Assembly: GCA_963704295.1 (NCBI GenBank)
Contig: OY969884.1
Coordinates: forward strand, 2,170,001-2,234,000
Direction: 5' to 3'
Source: JACCVL01 sp963704295
Lineage (GTDB): Bacteria > Actinomycetota > Actinomycetes > Propionibacteriales > Nocardioidaceae
Length of the DNA: 64,000 nt
In this document: in pieces, positions 9,801 through 17,945 of the stretch
Layout of the letters: each line of letters starts with the position of its first letter
Position numbering within the stretch: the stretch's first letter is position 1
Position numbers and translations under genes: made by a program
Notes under the pieces: generated by a model
Database searches by the model: none
What the model was told of the DNA's origin: nothing
Seen by the model: the letters and a program-made list of their open reading frames with translations, nothing else

Positions 9801-11087
9801 GACCTTGTCCGCGACATCCGGTTCTCGCCCGACGGCTCGCTGGTGGGATCGGTCTCCAACGATGGCGAGCTCATCGTCTGGGACGCCACCACCGGCCGGC
9901 CACTGGAACGGTGGGAAACCGCCGATGAGTGGGGCGTCGGCTTCAGCGCGGACAATGACCTGGTCTACGGCGGCGGCGCCCACTCGATGCTCCGCACCTG
10001 GGATCTGTCCGAGCAGGCCACCTACCTTCAGCAGACGACCCAGGTCGGCCACAGCGAGGTGTTCGCGCAGGCCGACATCTCCCCGGATGGCCAGAAGGTG
10101 GCCTATCGCTGGCTCGACGACGCGGGCACGGGATGGGTCACGTTCGTCGACACCGTCACCGGAGACGCAACACCCCCGACGCGACTCCCGACCGTGCAAG
10201 CTCAACCCTGGTCCGGCGGCATCTGGCATCCGCAAGGCGGGCAATACGTCGGGTTCTGGTGCTACGACTGGCCGTTGTGCGCGACGCGCGGCAGGGTGAC
10301 CGTCCTCGACTCCGCCACGGGCCAACCCCTCGTGGACGAGCAGGACATTGTCGTCGGCGATGGCGAGGTCTGGGATATGCAGTACGTCGACGGGAACCGG
10401 AGCCTGCTCGTGGGCGACTCGCACGAGCGGACCTTCATCGTCGACTCCGAGACCCTCCAACCTCGGGGCGAGCCCTTCGATGTGGTCGCGGCCTGCTGCA
10501 CCGCCCCGATCGGAGACGGGGGCACGGCGATGGTCTACGACGGGTCCTCGGACGGGACCTCCGCACATTGGCGGGTGCTCGACGTCGGCGACGGTGAGGT
10601 GCTGTCCGAGGGGGACGTGGGCATGTTGCCCTACACGTCCGTTGCCTCTCCGGACGGCTCGACAGTAGCCGTGGCCGGGGACACCGGCGAGATCGTCACC
10701 ATCGACGTCTCGACTGGCGACGCACGGGGGCGATCCACCAATCCCGGCAGCGAGATCTGGTGGCTCGACTACTCCGACGACGGAGAGCGGCTGGTCTCCG
10801 GCGCGGCCGACGGCGGGGTCAGCCTGTGGGACGCCACCACGCTGGACCTGATCGGCACCGTGTACCCGCCCCAAGACGGTGCGGCGGTCCCGGCGGGCGC
10901 GGCGTTCATCGGCGACACACACGACGTGGCGATCGCGTCGTACGACGGCAAGGTCTACACGTGGGAGACCGACCTCGACCGGGCCATCGACTTCGCCTGT
11001 CAGATGGCCGGCCGCACCCTGACCGCGGAGGAGTGGGAGGAGTTCCTGCCCGCGCAGCCCTACCAGTCCGTGTGCCCGGACGAGTGA
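6843..11087 (+). CDS. SARP/BTAD - STAND NTPase - WD40 repeat signalling protein
   Basis: A 1414-residue multidomain protein. Residues 1-90 form a winged-helix DNA-binding domain that begins VGISVLGPLTL, and about 95-245 a bacterial transcriptional activator (BTAD) domain as in AfsR/SARP regulators. A STAND-type NTPase follows, with Walker A GPSGSGKS at about 295-302 and Walker B LVVDQAEELF near 345. One membrane helix lies around 661-681, and a C-terminal beta-propeller of many WD-type repeats (for example FSPDGSLVGSVSNDGELIVWD) occupies about 745-1390. Such proteins are thought to act as switchable sensors; having a DNA-binding head and a membrane helix in one chain is notable. GTG 6843 is chosen because SARP proteins start this way; GTG 6714 is the alternative. 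Target genes are unknown. Confidence 0.85.
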   Translation: MGISVLGPLTLDDSAPRLSPRETLVLAALAVAGDESLSADQLSEAVWGDTPPASWHKNLQTCVVRLRKVLGSEAIETTGHGYQLTLPVDAVDARRFEALATRGHELLELGEADRAAYLLDQALALWRGRPYTELEDWEPGSLEATRLSELRLDAQEWWLEASVQAGRHREILARAQTLANAAPLRERRWELLALAQYRAGRQGEALRTISGVRRRLVDELGIDPGPRLGELEQAILRHDPDLDTTEVRQRPGDACPYLGLMPYDVDDNEGFFGRDRDIRLSHQRLEAQGVLAVLGPSGSGKSSLVRAGIVAALRSQGQHCDVVTPGRHPVGALPSPRTGGKPRPLVVDQAEELFSLCHHQTERERFVQLLADHAEVAPLILVLRADRMGDVSAHPVLAKLVERGVYVLPAMSPEDLRATIEGPARQAGLIVEPGLTDLLVREVENEPGALPLLSHAMRETWLRREGRTLTVAGYQASGGIRGAVAQSAESLYGELDPDQRRALHDLLLRLVSPGTQGEAVRSRLPRRQVVTHPAQDEIVDRLVRARLVTSDDGFVEIAHEALARAWPRLRGWLDDDIEGQRILHHLSATAEAWDSLGRPPSELYRGVRLTQALEWHQQPHPELTATEQEFLDAGANLADAEERSAAERARAQTRLIRRLRIVLSGAAVVLIFALIAGTLAVRQANRADDSAAAARQAAVSADARRVGVRAQLTDDISLSLLLAAAGARLDDSPETRANLLTALAEQPLLVRSAPAGGGFLELMEVSRDGRWIAAADDQLRMHLYDASTNRLLRSYEPSRAAEDVQYMIGAFSPDSSTLAVLLESTEPVRLLDPRTMRPTARLDFPGGKPVWGSDVQFSRDGRYLAATVHTVNPTEQDALETPGYALVWDLRSPSTPPVRLTTGLGLQGMALSPDGQTLYTAWPLTAYDVATGRQIWRRDGVTAFLNMDVNAAGSLLALAIENDPQRDVLLVDAADGTTATRLRGHRDLVRDIRFSPDGSLVGSVSNDGELIVWDATTGRPLERWETADEWGVGFSADNDLVYGGGAHSMLRTWDLSEQATYLQQTTQVGHSEVFAQADISPDGQKVAYRWLDDAGTGWVTFVDTVTGDATPPTRLPTVQAQPWSGGIWHPQGGQYVGFWCYDWPLCATRGRVTVLDSATGQPLVDEQDIVVGDGEVWDMQYVDGNRSLLVGDSHERTFIVDSETLQPRGEPFDVVAACCTAPIGDGGTAMVYDGSSDGTSAHWRVLDVGDGEVLSEGDVGMLPYTSVASPDGSTVAVAGDTGEIVTIDVSTGDARGRSTNPGSEIWWLDYSDDGERLVSGAADGGVSLWDATTLDLIGTVYPPQDGAAVPAGAAFIGDTHDVAIASYDGKVYTWETDLDRAIDFACQMAGRTLTAEEWEEFLPAQPYQSVCPDE

Positions 11088-11108
11088 GCGGCTGCCCAGT
11101 CCCGGCCG

Positions 11109-11160
11109 GCAGTAGTCGCGGATCGCGCGGTCGGTCGGTCTGCAAAAGTCGCGGATCGTG
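11109..11160. repeat. Dispersed 20-bp repeat, cluster 3
   Basis: An exact reverse-complement copy, TGCAAAAGTCGCGGATCGTG, lies at 11141-11160, and a degraded copy of the same orientation at about 11109-11125. They occupy the 124-bp gap between the convergent WD40 gene and the acyl-CoA synthetase gene. No forward copy is present here. Confidence 0.8.
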
Positions 11161-11211
11161 GGGAGGGGGTCTGTGGGGCCTGGGGGGTTTGGGGGCAGGG
11201 GGTCTGTGGGG

Positions 11212-13359
11212 TCAGCGGGGGCGGGGGAGGACGAGGGCGTCGACGGCGACCGCGCCGTCCGCCGTTGCGAGCAGCGGGTTGACGTCGAGTCCGTCCAGCA
11301 GGTCACCGAGCTCGACGGCGATGGTGGCGACCGAGATGATGGCGGCGGTCACCGCGGCTCGGTCGGCCGGCTCGCCTCCGCGGTAGCCGTCCAGCACGGC
11401 ACGAACCCGCAGCCGGTCCACCAGCCGATTCGCCAGCCCCGCGTCCACCGGCGGCAGGGCGACCGCTCGGTCACCGACCAGCTCGGTCAGCGCCCCGCCG
11501 GCCGCCACCAGGACGAGCGGGCCGAGCAGCGGGTCCCTGGTGATGCCCAGCGCGATCTCGGCCCCGCCGCGAAGGTGCGGCTGGAGCACCGCGCGAGGTC
11601 CGAGCCGCGCGGCCAGGTCGTCGTACGCCGCGCCCACCGCGTCGGCATCGGCCAGCCCGACGACCACCCCGCCGACGTCGCTGCGGTGCCGGATCGTCGG
11701 GTCGTCGGTCTTCAGCACCACCGGCCACCCGAGCCGTCCCGCCTCGCCCTGCGCCTCCTGACGGGAGCACACCGGCACCGTGCGGGCGACCGTGACCCCG
11801 TAGTCCGCGAGCAGCGCCAGCGACGTGGCCAGGTCGAGCTGCCCCGTGGCCAGCTCGATCCGCCACCGCCGCTGTCGATCCATCCGCACCGCGGGCGCGA
11901 CCGGCATCGAGCGTCTGGCGCGCTCCGCGTGCGCCACCAGATGGCCGAGCGCACGCAGCCCACCGCGGGTGCCCTCGAGAACGGGCACCCCCCGGGTGCG
12001 GAGCCAGTCGGCCTGGACCGGGTCCACCGCGGCGGCGAGATTGCTGAGTACCACCACCGGCTTGTCGGTGGCCAGGTGCGCCGCCGCGGCGGCATGGGGG
12101 AACGACCAGTCGCCGTCGTACTCCTCGACCAGGTCCACGCCGAACGCCACCGCGGCGACCCCCGGATCGTCGGCCAGCGCCTGCAAGCAGTCGGTGAACA
12201 GCCGCTCGGTGTCGGCGCCCCGACCCCAGACGTCCAACGGGTTGTCGGCGACCAGCGGCGGGTCCAGCCAGGGCTGAATCCGGTCCCGGGTGGCTTGGCG
12301 CAGTGGCGCGAACCGGACGCCGAGCGTGTGTGCAAGGTCGGCGGTCAGGGCGCGTTCGGCGCCCGAGTCGTGCACCGTGGCGATGCCTCGCCGGAGACCC
12401 GGCCCGCCGGCGGGCACCCGGCGGCCGACGCTGAACAGCTCGAGGGCATTGACCAGCTCGTCCAGGTCGTCGACCCGGTGCACGCCGTGCGCGTCGAACA
12501 GCGCCTCCCAGGCACCGTCGTCACCGGCGAGCGCGCCGGAGTGCGCGTCGACCAACCGACGGCCGGTGGGCGATCCGCCGACCGTGAGCGCCACCACCGG
12601 GATGCCGTCGTCCGCGGCGCGGGTGAGTGCGGCTCGGAGCCGGTCGGTGTCCCGCATCGTCTCCAGCAGCAACGCGACCACTGCCGTCTCGGGCAGGTCG
12701 AGCGCGTGGTCGAGCAGCTCGGCGCTGGTCGTCACCAGCTCCTGACCGCTGGACACCGCGACGGTGAAGCCCAGCGGCCGGTGCGTCCGCAGCAGTGCCG
12801 AGAACGCCGAGCCGGAGTGGCTGATCAGGGCGATCGGTCCGGCCGTCAGCCGGTCCCGCTCCTGGTACCCGACCGCCCGGATGCCGTACGGGACGTCGAC
12901 GAACCCCATGCAGCCGCCGCCGACCAGCGCCATCCCGGCCGCGGTGGCAATCTCGCGAAGCGCAGGCCCGAGCCCGTGCGCGGCACCGAACACGACCGCG
13001 CCGGCGTCACCGCGGTCGGCGGAAGCGCGCAACTGCTCGACCAGAGCCGTGTCCGGGACGCCCAGCAGCACCAGATCGACCGGATCGGGGATCTCCGTCA
13101 GCCCCGGCAGCAGCGGTCGGCCGGCGACAGAACCACCACGGGGGTTGACGAGGTGCACCTCCAGGTCAGGGTTGCCAGCGAGCACCTCACCGACCAGCCG
13201 GCTCCCGAACGACCCTGGCCGGTTGCTGGCGCCGACGATCGCGACCGATCTCGGTCGCAACATCCGGGTCAGCGCGGCGGGGGAGGCGGCGCCCGTTGTA
13301 GCCGGCGCCGCGGCCGCAGTCGGCCGGGTACGCGGGGTCCTTTGGGTGACTCTGCCCAC
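11212..13359 (-). CDS. Acyl-CoA synthetase, NDP-forming (acetate-CoA ligase family)
   Basis: A 715-residue single-chain ligase in which the alpha- and beta-type parts are fused. Residues about 35-150 are a CoA-binding Rossmann domain starting RPRSVAIVGASNRPGSFG. A succinyl-CoA-ligase-like part follows with ISHSGSAFSALL. The C-terminal third is an ATP-grasp domain with WPVVLKTDDPTIRHRSDVGGV. The family makes acyl-CoA from a carboxylate and CoA with NTP hydrolysis to NDP; the substrate cannot be read from sequence. It is divergent from the tetR gene, and both share the operator at 13392, so it belongs to the predicted amine regulon. GTG 13359 is the start. Confidence 0.85.
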   Translation of the reverse strand: MGRVTQRTPRTRPTAAAAPATTGAASPAALTRMLRPRSVAIVGASNRPGSFGSRLVGEVLAGNPDLEVHLVNPRGGSVAGRPLLPGLTEIPDPVDLVLLGVPDTALVEQLRASADRGDAGAVVFGAAHGLGPALREIATAAGMALVGGGCMGFVDVPYGIRAVGYQERDRLTAGPIALISHSGSAFSALLRTHRPLGFTVAVSSGQELVTTSAELLDHALDLPETAVVALLLETMRDTDRLRAALTRAADDGIPVVALTVGGSPTGRRLVDAHSGALAGDDGAWEALFDAHGVHRVDDLDELVNALELFSVGRRVPAGGPGLRRGIATVHDSGAERALTADLAHTLGVRFAPLRQATRDRIQPWLDPPLVADNPLDVWGRGADTERLFTDCLQALADDPGVAAVAFGVDLVEEYDGDWSFPHAAAAAHLATDKPVVVLSNLAAAVDPVQADWLRTRGVPVLEGTRGGLRALGHLVAHAERARRSMPVAPAVRMDRQRRWRIELATGQLDLATSLALLADYGVTVARTVPVCSRQEAQGEAGRLGWPVVLKTDDPTIRHRSDVGGVVVGLADADAVGAAYDDLAARLGPRAVLQPHLRGGAEIALGITRDPLLGPLVLVAAGGALTELVGDRAVALPPVDAGLANRLVDRLRVRAVLDGYRGGEPADRAAVTAAIISVATIAVELGDLLDGLDVNPLLATADGAVAVDALVLPRPR

Positions 13360-13391
13360 GCCGTCCGCCAGTGCCTCGTTCGCCGCCGTGT

Positions 13392-13411
13392 TTGACTGAC
13401 TGTTCAGTCTA
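13392..13411. promoter_or_regulatory. Predicted TetR/BetI-type operator, site 2
   Basis: TTGACTGACTGTTCAGTCTA carries the same perfect arms GACTGA-N4-TCAGTC (13394-13409) as sites 1 and 3. It lies between the acyl-CoA synthetase start (13359) and the tetR start (13473), the usual place for an autoregulatory operator. Confidence 0.85.
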
Positions 13412-13472
13412 GGTGCCTGCTAACCTGCGCGGCAAGGTCCCAGACCGGGGCGGGAGCGACTGCCAGGACACG

Positions 13473-14147
13473 ATGATGACGGCCGGTACGGGCGAGCTGG
13501 GCGAGGCGACACCCGACGTCCGCAGGGACCAGATGCTGCGCGCGGCGGCCGAGCTGATCGGGGAGCGGGGATTCTCCGAGACCCGCATCGCAGACGTCGC
13601 CCGGAGGGCGGGAGCCAGCCCGGCGCTCGTCGTGTACTACTTCGGCACCAAGAACCACCTGCTCACCGAGGCCCTGCGCTGGTCCGAGCGCACCTTCTAC
13701 GAGGCCGCGGACGCGGTGCTGACCGAGCAGCGCGGCGTCGTGCTCCGCCTGGAGACGCTGGTCCGGATGACATGTGTGCCCGACCTGGACGGTGACGTGA
13801 CGACCGCCGGCTGGGGGCTGTGGTTCGACCTGTGGGTGCAGGCCTTCCGACACCCCGAGCTGTCCCGGGACCGCATCGAGCTGGACCAGCGCTGGCGGGA
13901 CATGATCGCCGCGGTGGTGCGCGACTCCGCCGACGACGGCGAGATCGGCGCCGTCGACGCGATGGAGTTCGCGGTGACGTTCGCGGCCCTGCTGGACGGC
14001 CTGTCGATCCAGGTGGCGCTCGACGACCCGGTGGTCGGCCCGGCGCGCGCGCAGGAGATCGCGATGCGCTTCGCGGCCGCCTCGCTGGGCTTTCGCTGGT
14101 CCCCTAGCCGGCTGGGCAGATCAGCCGGGCGCCGTCGACGTCGATGA
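13473..14147 (+). CDS. TetR-family repressor, BetI-like
   Basis: A 224-residue regulator. Residues about 15-65 form the TetR helix-turn-helix: ELIGERGFSETRIADVARRAG, shown here as GFSETRIADVARRAG, followed by SPALVVYYFGTKNHLL. The C-terminal region with FAALLDGLSIQVAL resembles the TetR_C_6 ligand domain found in BetI-type repressors. It is preceded by its own putative operator (13392-13411) and sits inside the catabolic cluster, so it is the likely repressor of all three sites. ATG 13473 has CAGGA upstream; GTG 13413 is an upstream alternative. Its 3' end overlaps the convergent ABC ATPase gene by 44 bases. The inducer is unknown; a substrate amine or an acyl-CoA intermediate is likely. Confidence 0.9.
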   Translation: MMTAGTGELGEATPDVRRDQMLRAAAELIGERGFSETRIADVARRAGASPALVVYYFGTKNHLLTEALRWSERTFYEAADAVLTEQRGVVLRLETLVRMTCVPDLDGDVTTAGWGLWFDLWVQAFRHPELSRDRIELDQRWRDMIAAVVRDSADDGEIGAVDAMEFAVTFAALLDGLSIQVALDDPVVGPARAQEIAMRFAAASLGFRWSPSRLGRSAGRRRRR

Positions 14148-15204
14148 CCACGTCCACGGTCTCACCCGGACGCAGCCAGGCGGGGACCACCCCCTCCGCG
14201 TTCGGCACGAAGGAGACCAGGTCGGTGTCCGCGACCCGCAGCACGGCCTGCGTGGTCGGTCCGAGGAAGACCAGCTCGGCCACGGTCGCCCGGTAGCGGT
14301 TGGGCTCCGAGCTCTCGCCGGCATCGCTCGGCCCGGGACGCCGCGGGTGCACCCGTTCCGGGCGGATCACGACCTGCGCCGGCCCTTTGACCGAGGTCGC
14401 GGCTGCCCGTGCCCGCAGCTCGAGGTCACCCAGCCGGCAGTGCGCCACGCCGTCGCGCAGCTCGTGCACGTGGACGTCGAGCAGGTTCGTCGTTCCGAGG
14501 AAGCCCGCGACGTACGCCGTGGCGGGCTCCGCGTAGACCTGCTGCGGGTCACCCACCTGCTGCACCTGGCCGTCGGCGAGCACAGCGATCCGGTCCGACA
14601 TGGTCATCGCCTCCTCCTGGTCGTGCGTGACGTACAGGAAGGTGATGCCCACCTCGCGCTGCAGCTGCCGCAGCTCGAGCTGCAGCTGCTTGCGCAGCTT
14701 GGCGTCCAAGGCGCCGAGCGGCTCGTCGAGAAGCAGGACCGTGGGCCGCAGCACGAGCGCACGCGCGAGCGCCACCCGCTGTTGCTGGCCGCCGGACAGC
14801 TGGTGCGGCCGGCGCCCCGCGTAGCGGTCCATCTGCACCAGGGCGAGTGCCTCGGCGACCCGGCTGCGGGTCTCGGCCTTGCTCGCGTTGCGGTACCGGA
14901 GCCCGAAGGCGACGTTGTCGGCGACGGTCAGGAACGGGAACAGCGCGTAGGACTGGAAGACCGTGTTGACCGGTCGCCGGTGCGGTGGCAGCGCGACCAG
15001 GTCGGCCCCGTCGAGCAGGATCGTGCCTTCGTCTGGGTGCTCGAAGCCGGCGACCAGGCGGAGGGTGGTGGTCTTGCCGCAGCCGGAAGGCCCGAGCAGG
15101 GAGAAGAACTCGCCGGCCTCGATGTCGAGGCTCAGCCCGTCCACGGCTGCCGCCGCGTCGTAGCGCTTGACCAGATCCCGCAGCTGCAGCTGCCCGACCG
15201 TCAC
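14104..15204 (-). CDS. ABC transporter ATP-binding protein, PotA-like
   Basis: A 366-residue ATPase of the spermidine/putrescine-betaine importer type. Walker A is LLGPSGCGKTTTLRL, the signature is QLSGGQQQRVALARAL, and Walker B is VLLLDEPLGALD, followed by the switch His in VTHDQEEAM. The C-terminal TOBE-type regulatory domain begins around residue 250. It is the second gene of a minus-strand operon, nine bases behind the aminotransferase, and must work with the permeases and binding protein encoded on the other side of operator site 3. Confidence 0.92.
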   Translation of the reverse strand: MTVGQLQLRDLVKRYDAAAAVDGLSLDIEAGEFFSLLGPSGCGKTTTLRLVAGFEHPDEGTILLDGADLVALPPHRRPVNTVFQSYALFPFLTVADNVAFGLRYRNASKAETRSRVAEALALVQMDRYAGRRPHQLSGGQQQRVALARALVLRPTVLLLDEPLGALDAKLRKQLQLELRQLQREVGITFLYVTHDQEEAMTMSDRIAVLADGQVQQVGDPQQVYAEPATAYVAGFLGTTNLLDVHVHELRDGVAHCRLGDLELRARAAATSVKGPAQVVIRPERVHPRRPGPSDAGESSEPNRYRATVAELVFLGPTTQAVLRVADTDLVSFVPNAEGVVPAWLRPGETVDVVIDVDGARLICPAG

Positions 15205-15214
15205 TCCCGGCAGC

Positions 15215-16618
15215 CTAGGCGTCGTCCAGCCGTGCCACCATGGCCGCGAACCGGTCCAGGTTGGTCACGAACCGGTCGATGTCGTCGTCGTCGTGCTGGA
15301 CCGACAGCAGCCACTGCTCCGCCTTCCCCCAGGGAGGAAGGAAGACCCCGCCGTTGTGCTGCACCAGCCAGTGCGCGTGCCCGAGCCGCTCCTCGATGGC
15401 GAGGAAGTCGCGGAACGACCGGACCGGCTCTGGGCGGAAGATCACGCAGCCCTTGGCGCCGACAGTGACGCCGTGCCAGCCGACACCGTGTCGACCGACG
15501 ACCTCGTCGACACCGGCGGCGATCCGCCGGCGCAGCCGCTCCAGGTGGGCGTATGCGTCCGGGACCAGGACCTCTGTCAGCGCCGCCCGGGCGGCGGCCA
15601 TCGCGAGCGGGTTCCCGTTGAAGGTGCCGACCTGCTCGTAGCGGCCGTCGACCACCAGCTGCATCACCTCGGCGCTGCCGCCGATCGCGGCGGTGGACAC
15701 GCCACCTCCCATCGCCTTGGCGACGCAGACCAGGTCGGGTGTGACCCCGGACAGGGCGGTGATGCCGCCCGGGCCACTGGTGAAGCCGGTCTTGACCTCG
15801 TCGAAGGTGAGCAGCGCGTCGTGCTCGTCCAGCAGGCGCCGCAGTCCGGCGAGGTAGCCGTCGTCCGGCGGGATGATGCCGGCGTTCATCATCACCGGCT
15901 CCACGATCATCCCGGCGATCCGCCCCGGGTGCCGGGACAGGGCCGACTCGACCGCGGCCAGGTCGTTGAACCCGACCAGCACGACCAGGTCGCGGATCGC
16001 GGCCGGGATCCCGGAGCTGGCGGCCACAGGGGTCGGCCGGTCTGCCGGCCCGACCTCGTCGGCCTCCGGCTGCACCGAGACCTGCACAGAGTCGTGGTGC
16101 CCGTGGTAGCACCCCTCGACCTTGATGATCAGGTCGCGTCCGGTCGCCGCCCGCATGAGGTGTACCGCGTCCATCGTTGCCTCGGTGCCGGAGTTGGCGA
16201 ATCGCCACAGCGGCAGCCCGAACCGCCGGGCCAGCTCGTCACCGACCACGATCGCGTCCTCGGTGGGCTGTGCGAAGTGGGTACCGCGGCGCACCCGCTC
16301 GGACACCGCGGTGACGATCGCCGGGTGCGCGTGCCCGGCGACCGACACGCCGTATCCCCCGTGCAGGTCGACGTACTCGGTGCCGTCGACGTCGTAGACC
16401 TTCGACCCCTGCCCGTGGCTGAGCCAGACCGCCTGCGGTTCGGCGATCTGCCAGCTGGAGGTGGCCCCGCCGGCGAGCACCCGGCCGGCAGCGGCGATCA
16501 GGTCGCGACTGCGCGGCTGCCTGGCCACGAAGGAGGCGGTCTCGCGCTCGATCAGCTCGTTCAGGGAGCCGGGGTCGTCCAGGCTCGTTCGGTCCTCGGC
16601 TGCGCGGGTGATCGTCAC
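15215..16618 (-). CDS. Class III aminotransferase (glutamate-1-semialdehyde aminomutase-like)
   Basis: A 467-residue PLP enzyme. Substrate/cofactor segments include FANSGTEATMDAVHLMRAATG, of which FANSGTEATMDA is the core, then GCYHGHHD, LLTFDEVKTGF with the PLP-binding Asp, and the Schiff-base Lys in VCVAKAMGGG. The N-terminus is longer than in HemL. Class III enzymes of this branch act on omega- or beta-amino groups or as mutases; context in an amine-uptake operon argues against a haem role. It opens the minus-strand operon with the PotA-like gene and shares operator site 3 with the divergent binding-protein gene. GTG 16618 is the start. Confidence 0.88.
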   Translation of the reverse strand: MTITRAAEDRTSLDDPGSLNELIERETASFVARQPRSRDLIAAAGRVLAGGATSSWQIAEPQAVWLSHGQGSKVYDVDGTEYVDLHGGYGVSVAGHAHPAIVTAVSERVRRGTHFAQPTEDAIVVGDELARRFGLPLWRFANSGTEATMDAVHLMRAATGRDLIIKVEGCYHGHHDSVQVSVQPEADEVGPADRPTPVAASSGIPAAIRDLVVLVGFNDLAAVESALSRHPGRIAGMIVEPVMMNAGIIPPDDGYLAGLRRLLDEHDALLTFDEVKTGFTSGPGGITALSGVTPDLVCVAKAMGGGVSTAAIGGSAEVMQLVVDGRYEQVGTFNGNPLAMAAARAALTEVLVPDAYAHLERLRRRIAAGVDEVVGRHGVGWHGVTVGAKGCVIFRPEPVRSFRDFLAIEERLGHAHWLVQHNGGVFLPPWGKAEQWLLSVQHDDDDIDRFVTNLDRFAAMVARLDDA

Positions 16619-16640
16619 GAGACGGCTCCCGGATAGGTTA

Positions 16641-16660
16641 TTGACTGATCGTTCAGTCTA
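16641..16660. promoter_or_regulatory. Predicted TetR/BetI-type operator, site 3
   Basis: TTGACTGATCGTTCAGTCTA has the perfect arms GACTGA-N4-TCAGTC (16643-16658). It lies in the 88-bp region between the aminotransferase start (16618) and the binding-protein start (16707), so one bound repressor dimer or pair could control both transporter operons. Confidence 0.85.
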
Positions 16661-16706
16661 TGCGAGCGTGCAAGAGCCGGGCAACAGACTCATCGCGGAG
16701 GCCGTG

Positions 16707-17945
16707 ATGGCAGCTGGTGGACCGCGGTGGAGCCGCCGCGAGCTCCTCGTTCGCGCCGGGCTTGCCGGTGTCGCTGTTCCGGTGCTCGGCGCGCTCGGCA
16801 GCTGTGCCACCCGCACTCAGAGCAGCTCCGGCGGCGTCGAGCTGGTCATCGCCTCCCCGGACGACCCGGTGACCTGGCCGATCGACCCGGACAACCCACC
16901 CATCGCCGACGGGCTCCGCCCGGAGAAGAACGCAAAGCTGCGGCTCTACAACTACGCCGACTACCTAAGCCCGGGCTCGATCAAGGCCTTCGAGGAGAAG
17001 TACGACTGCGACGTGTCGGTCTCGACCTTCAACTCCACGGACGAGTCGCTGGCCAAGGTCCGGTCCGGGGGCGTGCCGTTCGACGTCTACTTCCCGAGCT
17101 ACGACCAGATCTCCAAGCTGGTCTCCGCCGGTCTGATCCGCCCGCTGAACCACACCTACCTGCCGCACATCGAGGACGTCTGGCCCCAGTTCACCAACCC
17201 TTGGTACGACGGCGAGTGGCGCTACACCGTGCCGTACACGATCTACACGACCGGGATCGGCTGGCGGGCAGACTTGATCAGCGAGGACATCGGCGCGCGG
17301 GAGAACCCTTACGACGTCTTCTGGGACCCGCAGTACGCCGGCGACCTGGCCGTGATCGACGACTGGCACACGGCGATGGGCATGGTGCTGCTGCGCAACG
17401 GGATCACCGACCTCAACACCGCAGATTCCGACGATCTGGCGCTGGTCCGCACCGAGCTGCTCGAGCTGACCGAGACGACCAAGCCCAAGGTCACGATCAC
17501 GATGTACAACGACCTCCCGGGCAGCCAGTACGGGCTGGCGCAGATGTGGTCCGGCGACGCGGTGAACGCGCAGTACTACCTCGGCCAGGGCGTGTCCGCC
17601 GAGACGCTGCGGTACTGGTTCCCCCAGGACGGCCGCGGGATGGTCGACAACGACTTGATGGTCGTGCTGACCGGTGGTCAGAACCCGGTGCTGTCGCACC
17701 TGTTCCTGGACCACATGCTCGAGGAGAAGAACGCGATCGCGAACTTCGGCTGGACCGGCTACCAGCCGCCGCAACGCAGCATCAACCCGCAACGGCTGGT
17801 GGACGAGAAGTACCTGCCCGCCAACCTGGTCGACGCCGCCGTCCTGCCCGAGTACTTCGACGCCGGCTACCGGCTGCTGGAGCTCCCCCCGGAGGTGGAC
17901 GCCGCCTGGCACGGGGTCTGGCAGGAGTTCAAGGCCGGTGCCTGA
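16707..17945 (+). CDS. ABC transporter substrate-binding lipoprotein, PotD-like
   Basis: A 412-residue exported solute-binding protein. The N-terminus has a twin-arginine type signal (WSRRELLVRAG) ending in the lipobox LGSC, so the mature protein is probably a lipid-anchored lipoprotein. The body resembles spermidine/putrescine-binding proteins: LRLYNYADYLSPGSIKAFEEKY, core NYADYLSPGSIKAFE, then FDVYFPSYDQISKLV and VPYTIYTTGIGWRAD. ATG 16707 has GGAG six bases upstream. The permease gene follows with an 8-base overlap. The ligand is unknown; polyamine, betaine or another methylated amine are candidates. Confidence 0.92.
   Translation: MAAGGPRWSRRELLVRAGLAGVAVPVLGALGSCATRTQSSSGGVELVIASPDDPVTWPIDPDNPPIADGLRPEKNAKLRLYNYADYLSPGSIKAFEEKYDCDVSVSTFNSTDESLAKVRSGGVPFDVYFPSYDQISKLVSAGLIRPLNHTYLPHIEDVWPQFTNPWYDGEWRYTVPYTIYTTGIGWRADLISEDIGARENPYDVFWDPQYAGDLAVIDDWHTAMGMVLLRNGITDLNTADSDDLALVRTELLELTETTKPKVTITMYNDLPGSQYGLAQMWSGDAVNAQYYLGQGVSAETLRYWFPQDGRGMVDNDLMVVLTGGQNPVLSHLFLDHMLEEKNAIANFGWTGYQPPQRSINPQRLVDEKYLPANLVDAAVLPEYFDAGYRLLELPPEVDAAWHGVWQEFKAGA

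Noticed and set aside
13473..14147. TetR as a multidrug-efflux regulator
   Set aside because: No efflux pump is adjacent, and the operator copies lie before catabolic and import genes; BetI-like C-terminal features fit better.
15215..16618. Aminotransferase as HemL of the haem pathway
   Set aside because: It lies in an amine-importer operon behind a TetR operator, has an extended N-terminus, and no other haem genes are near.
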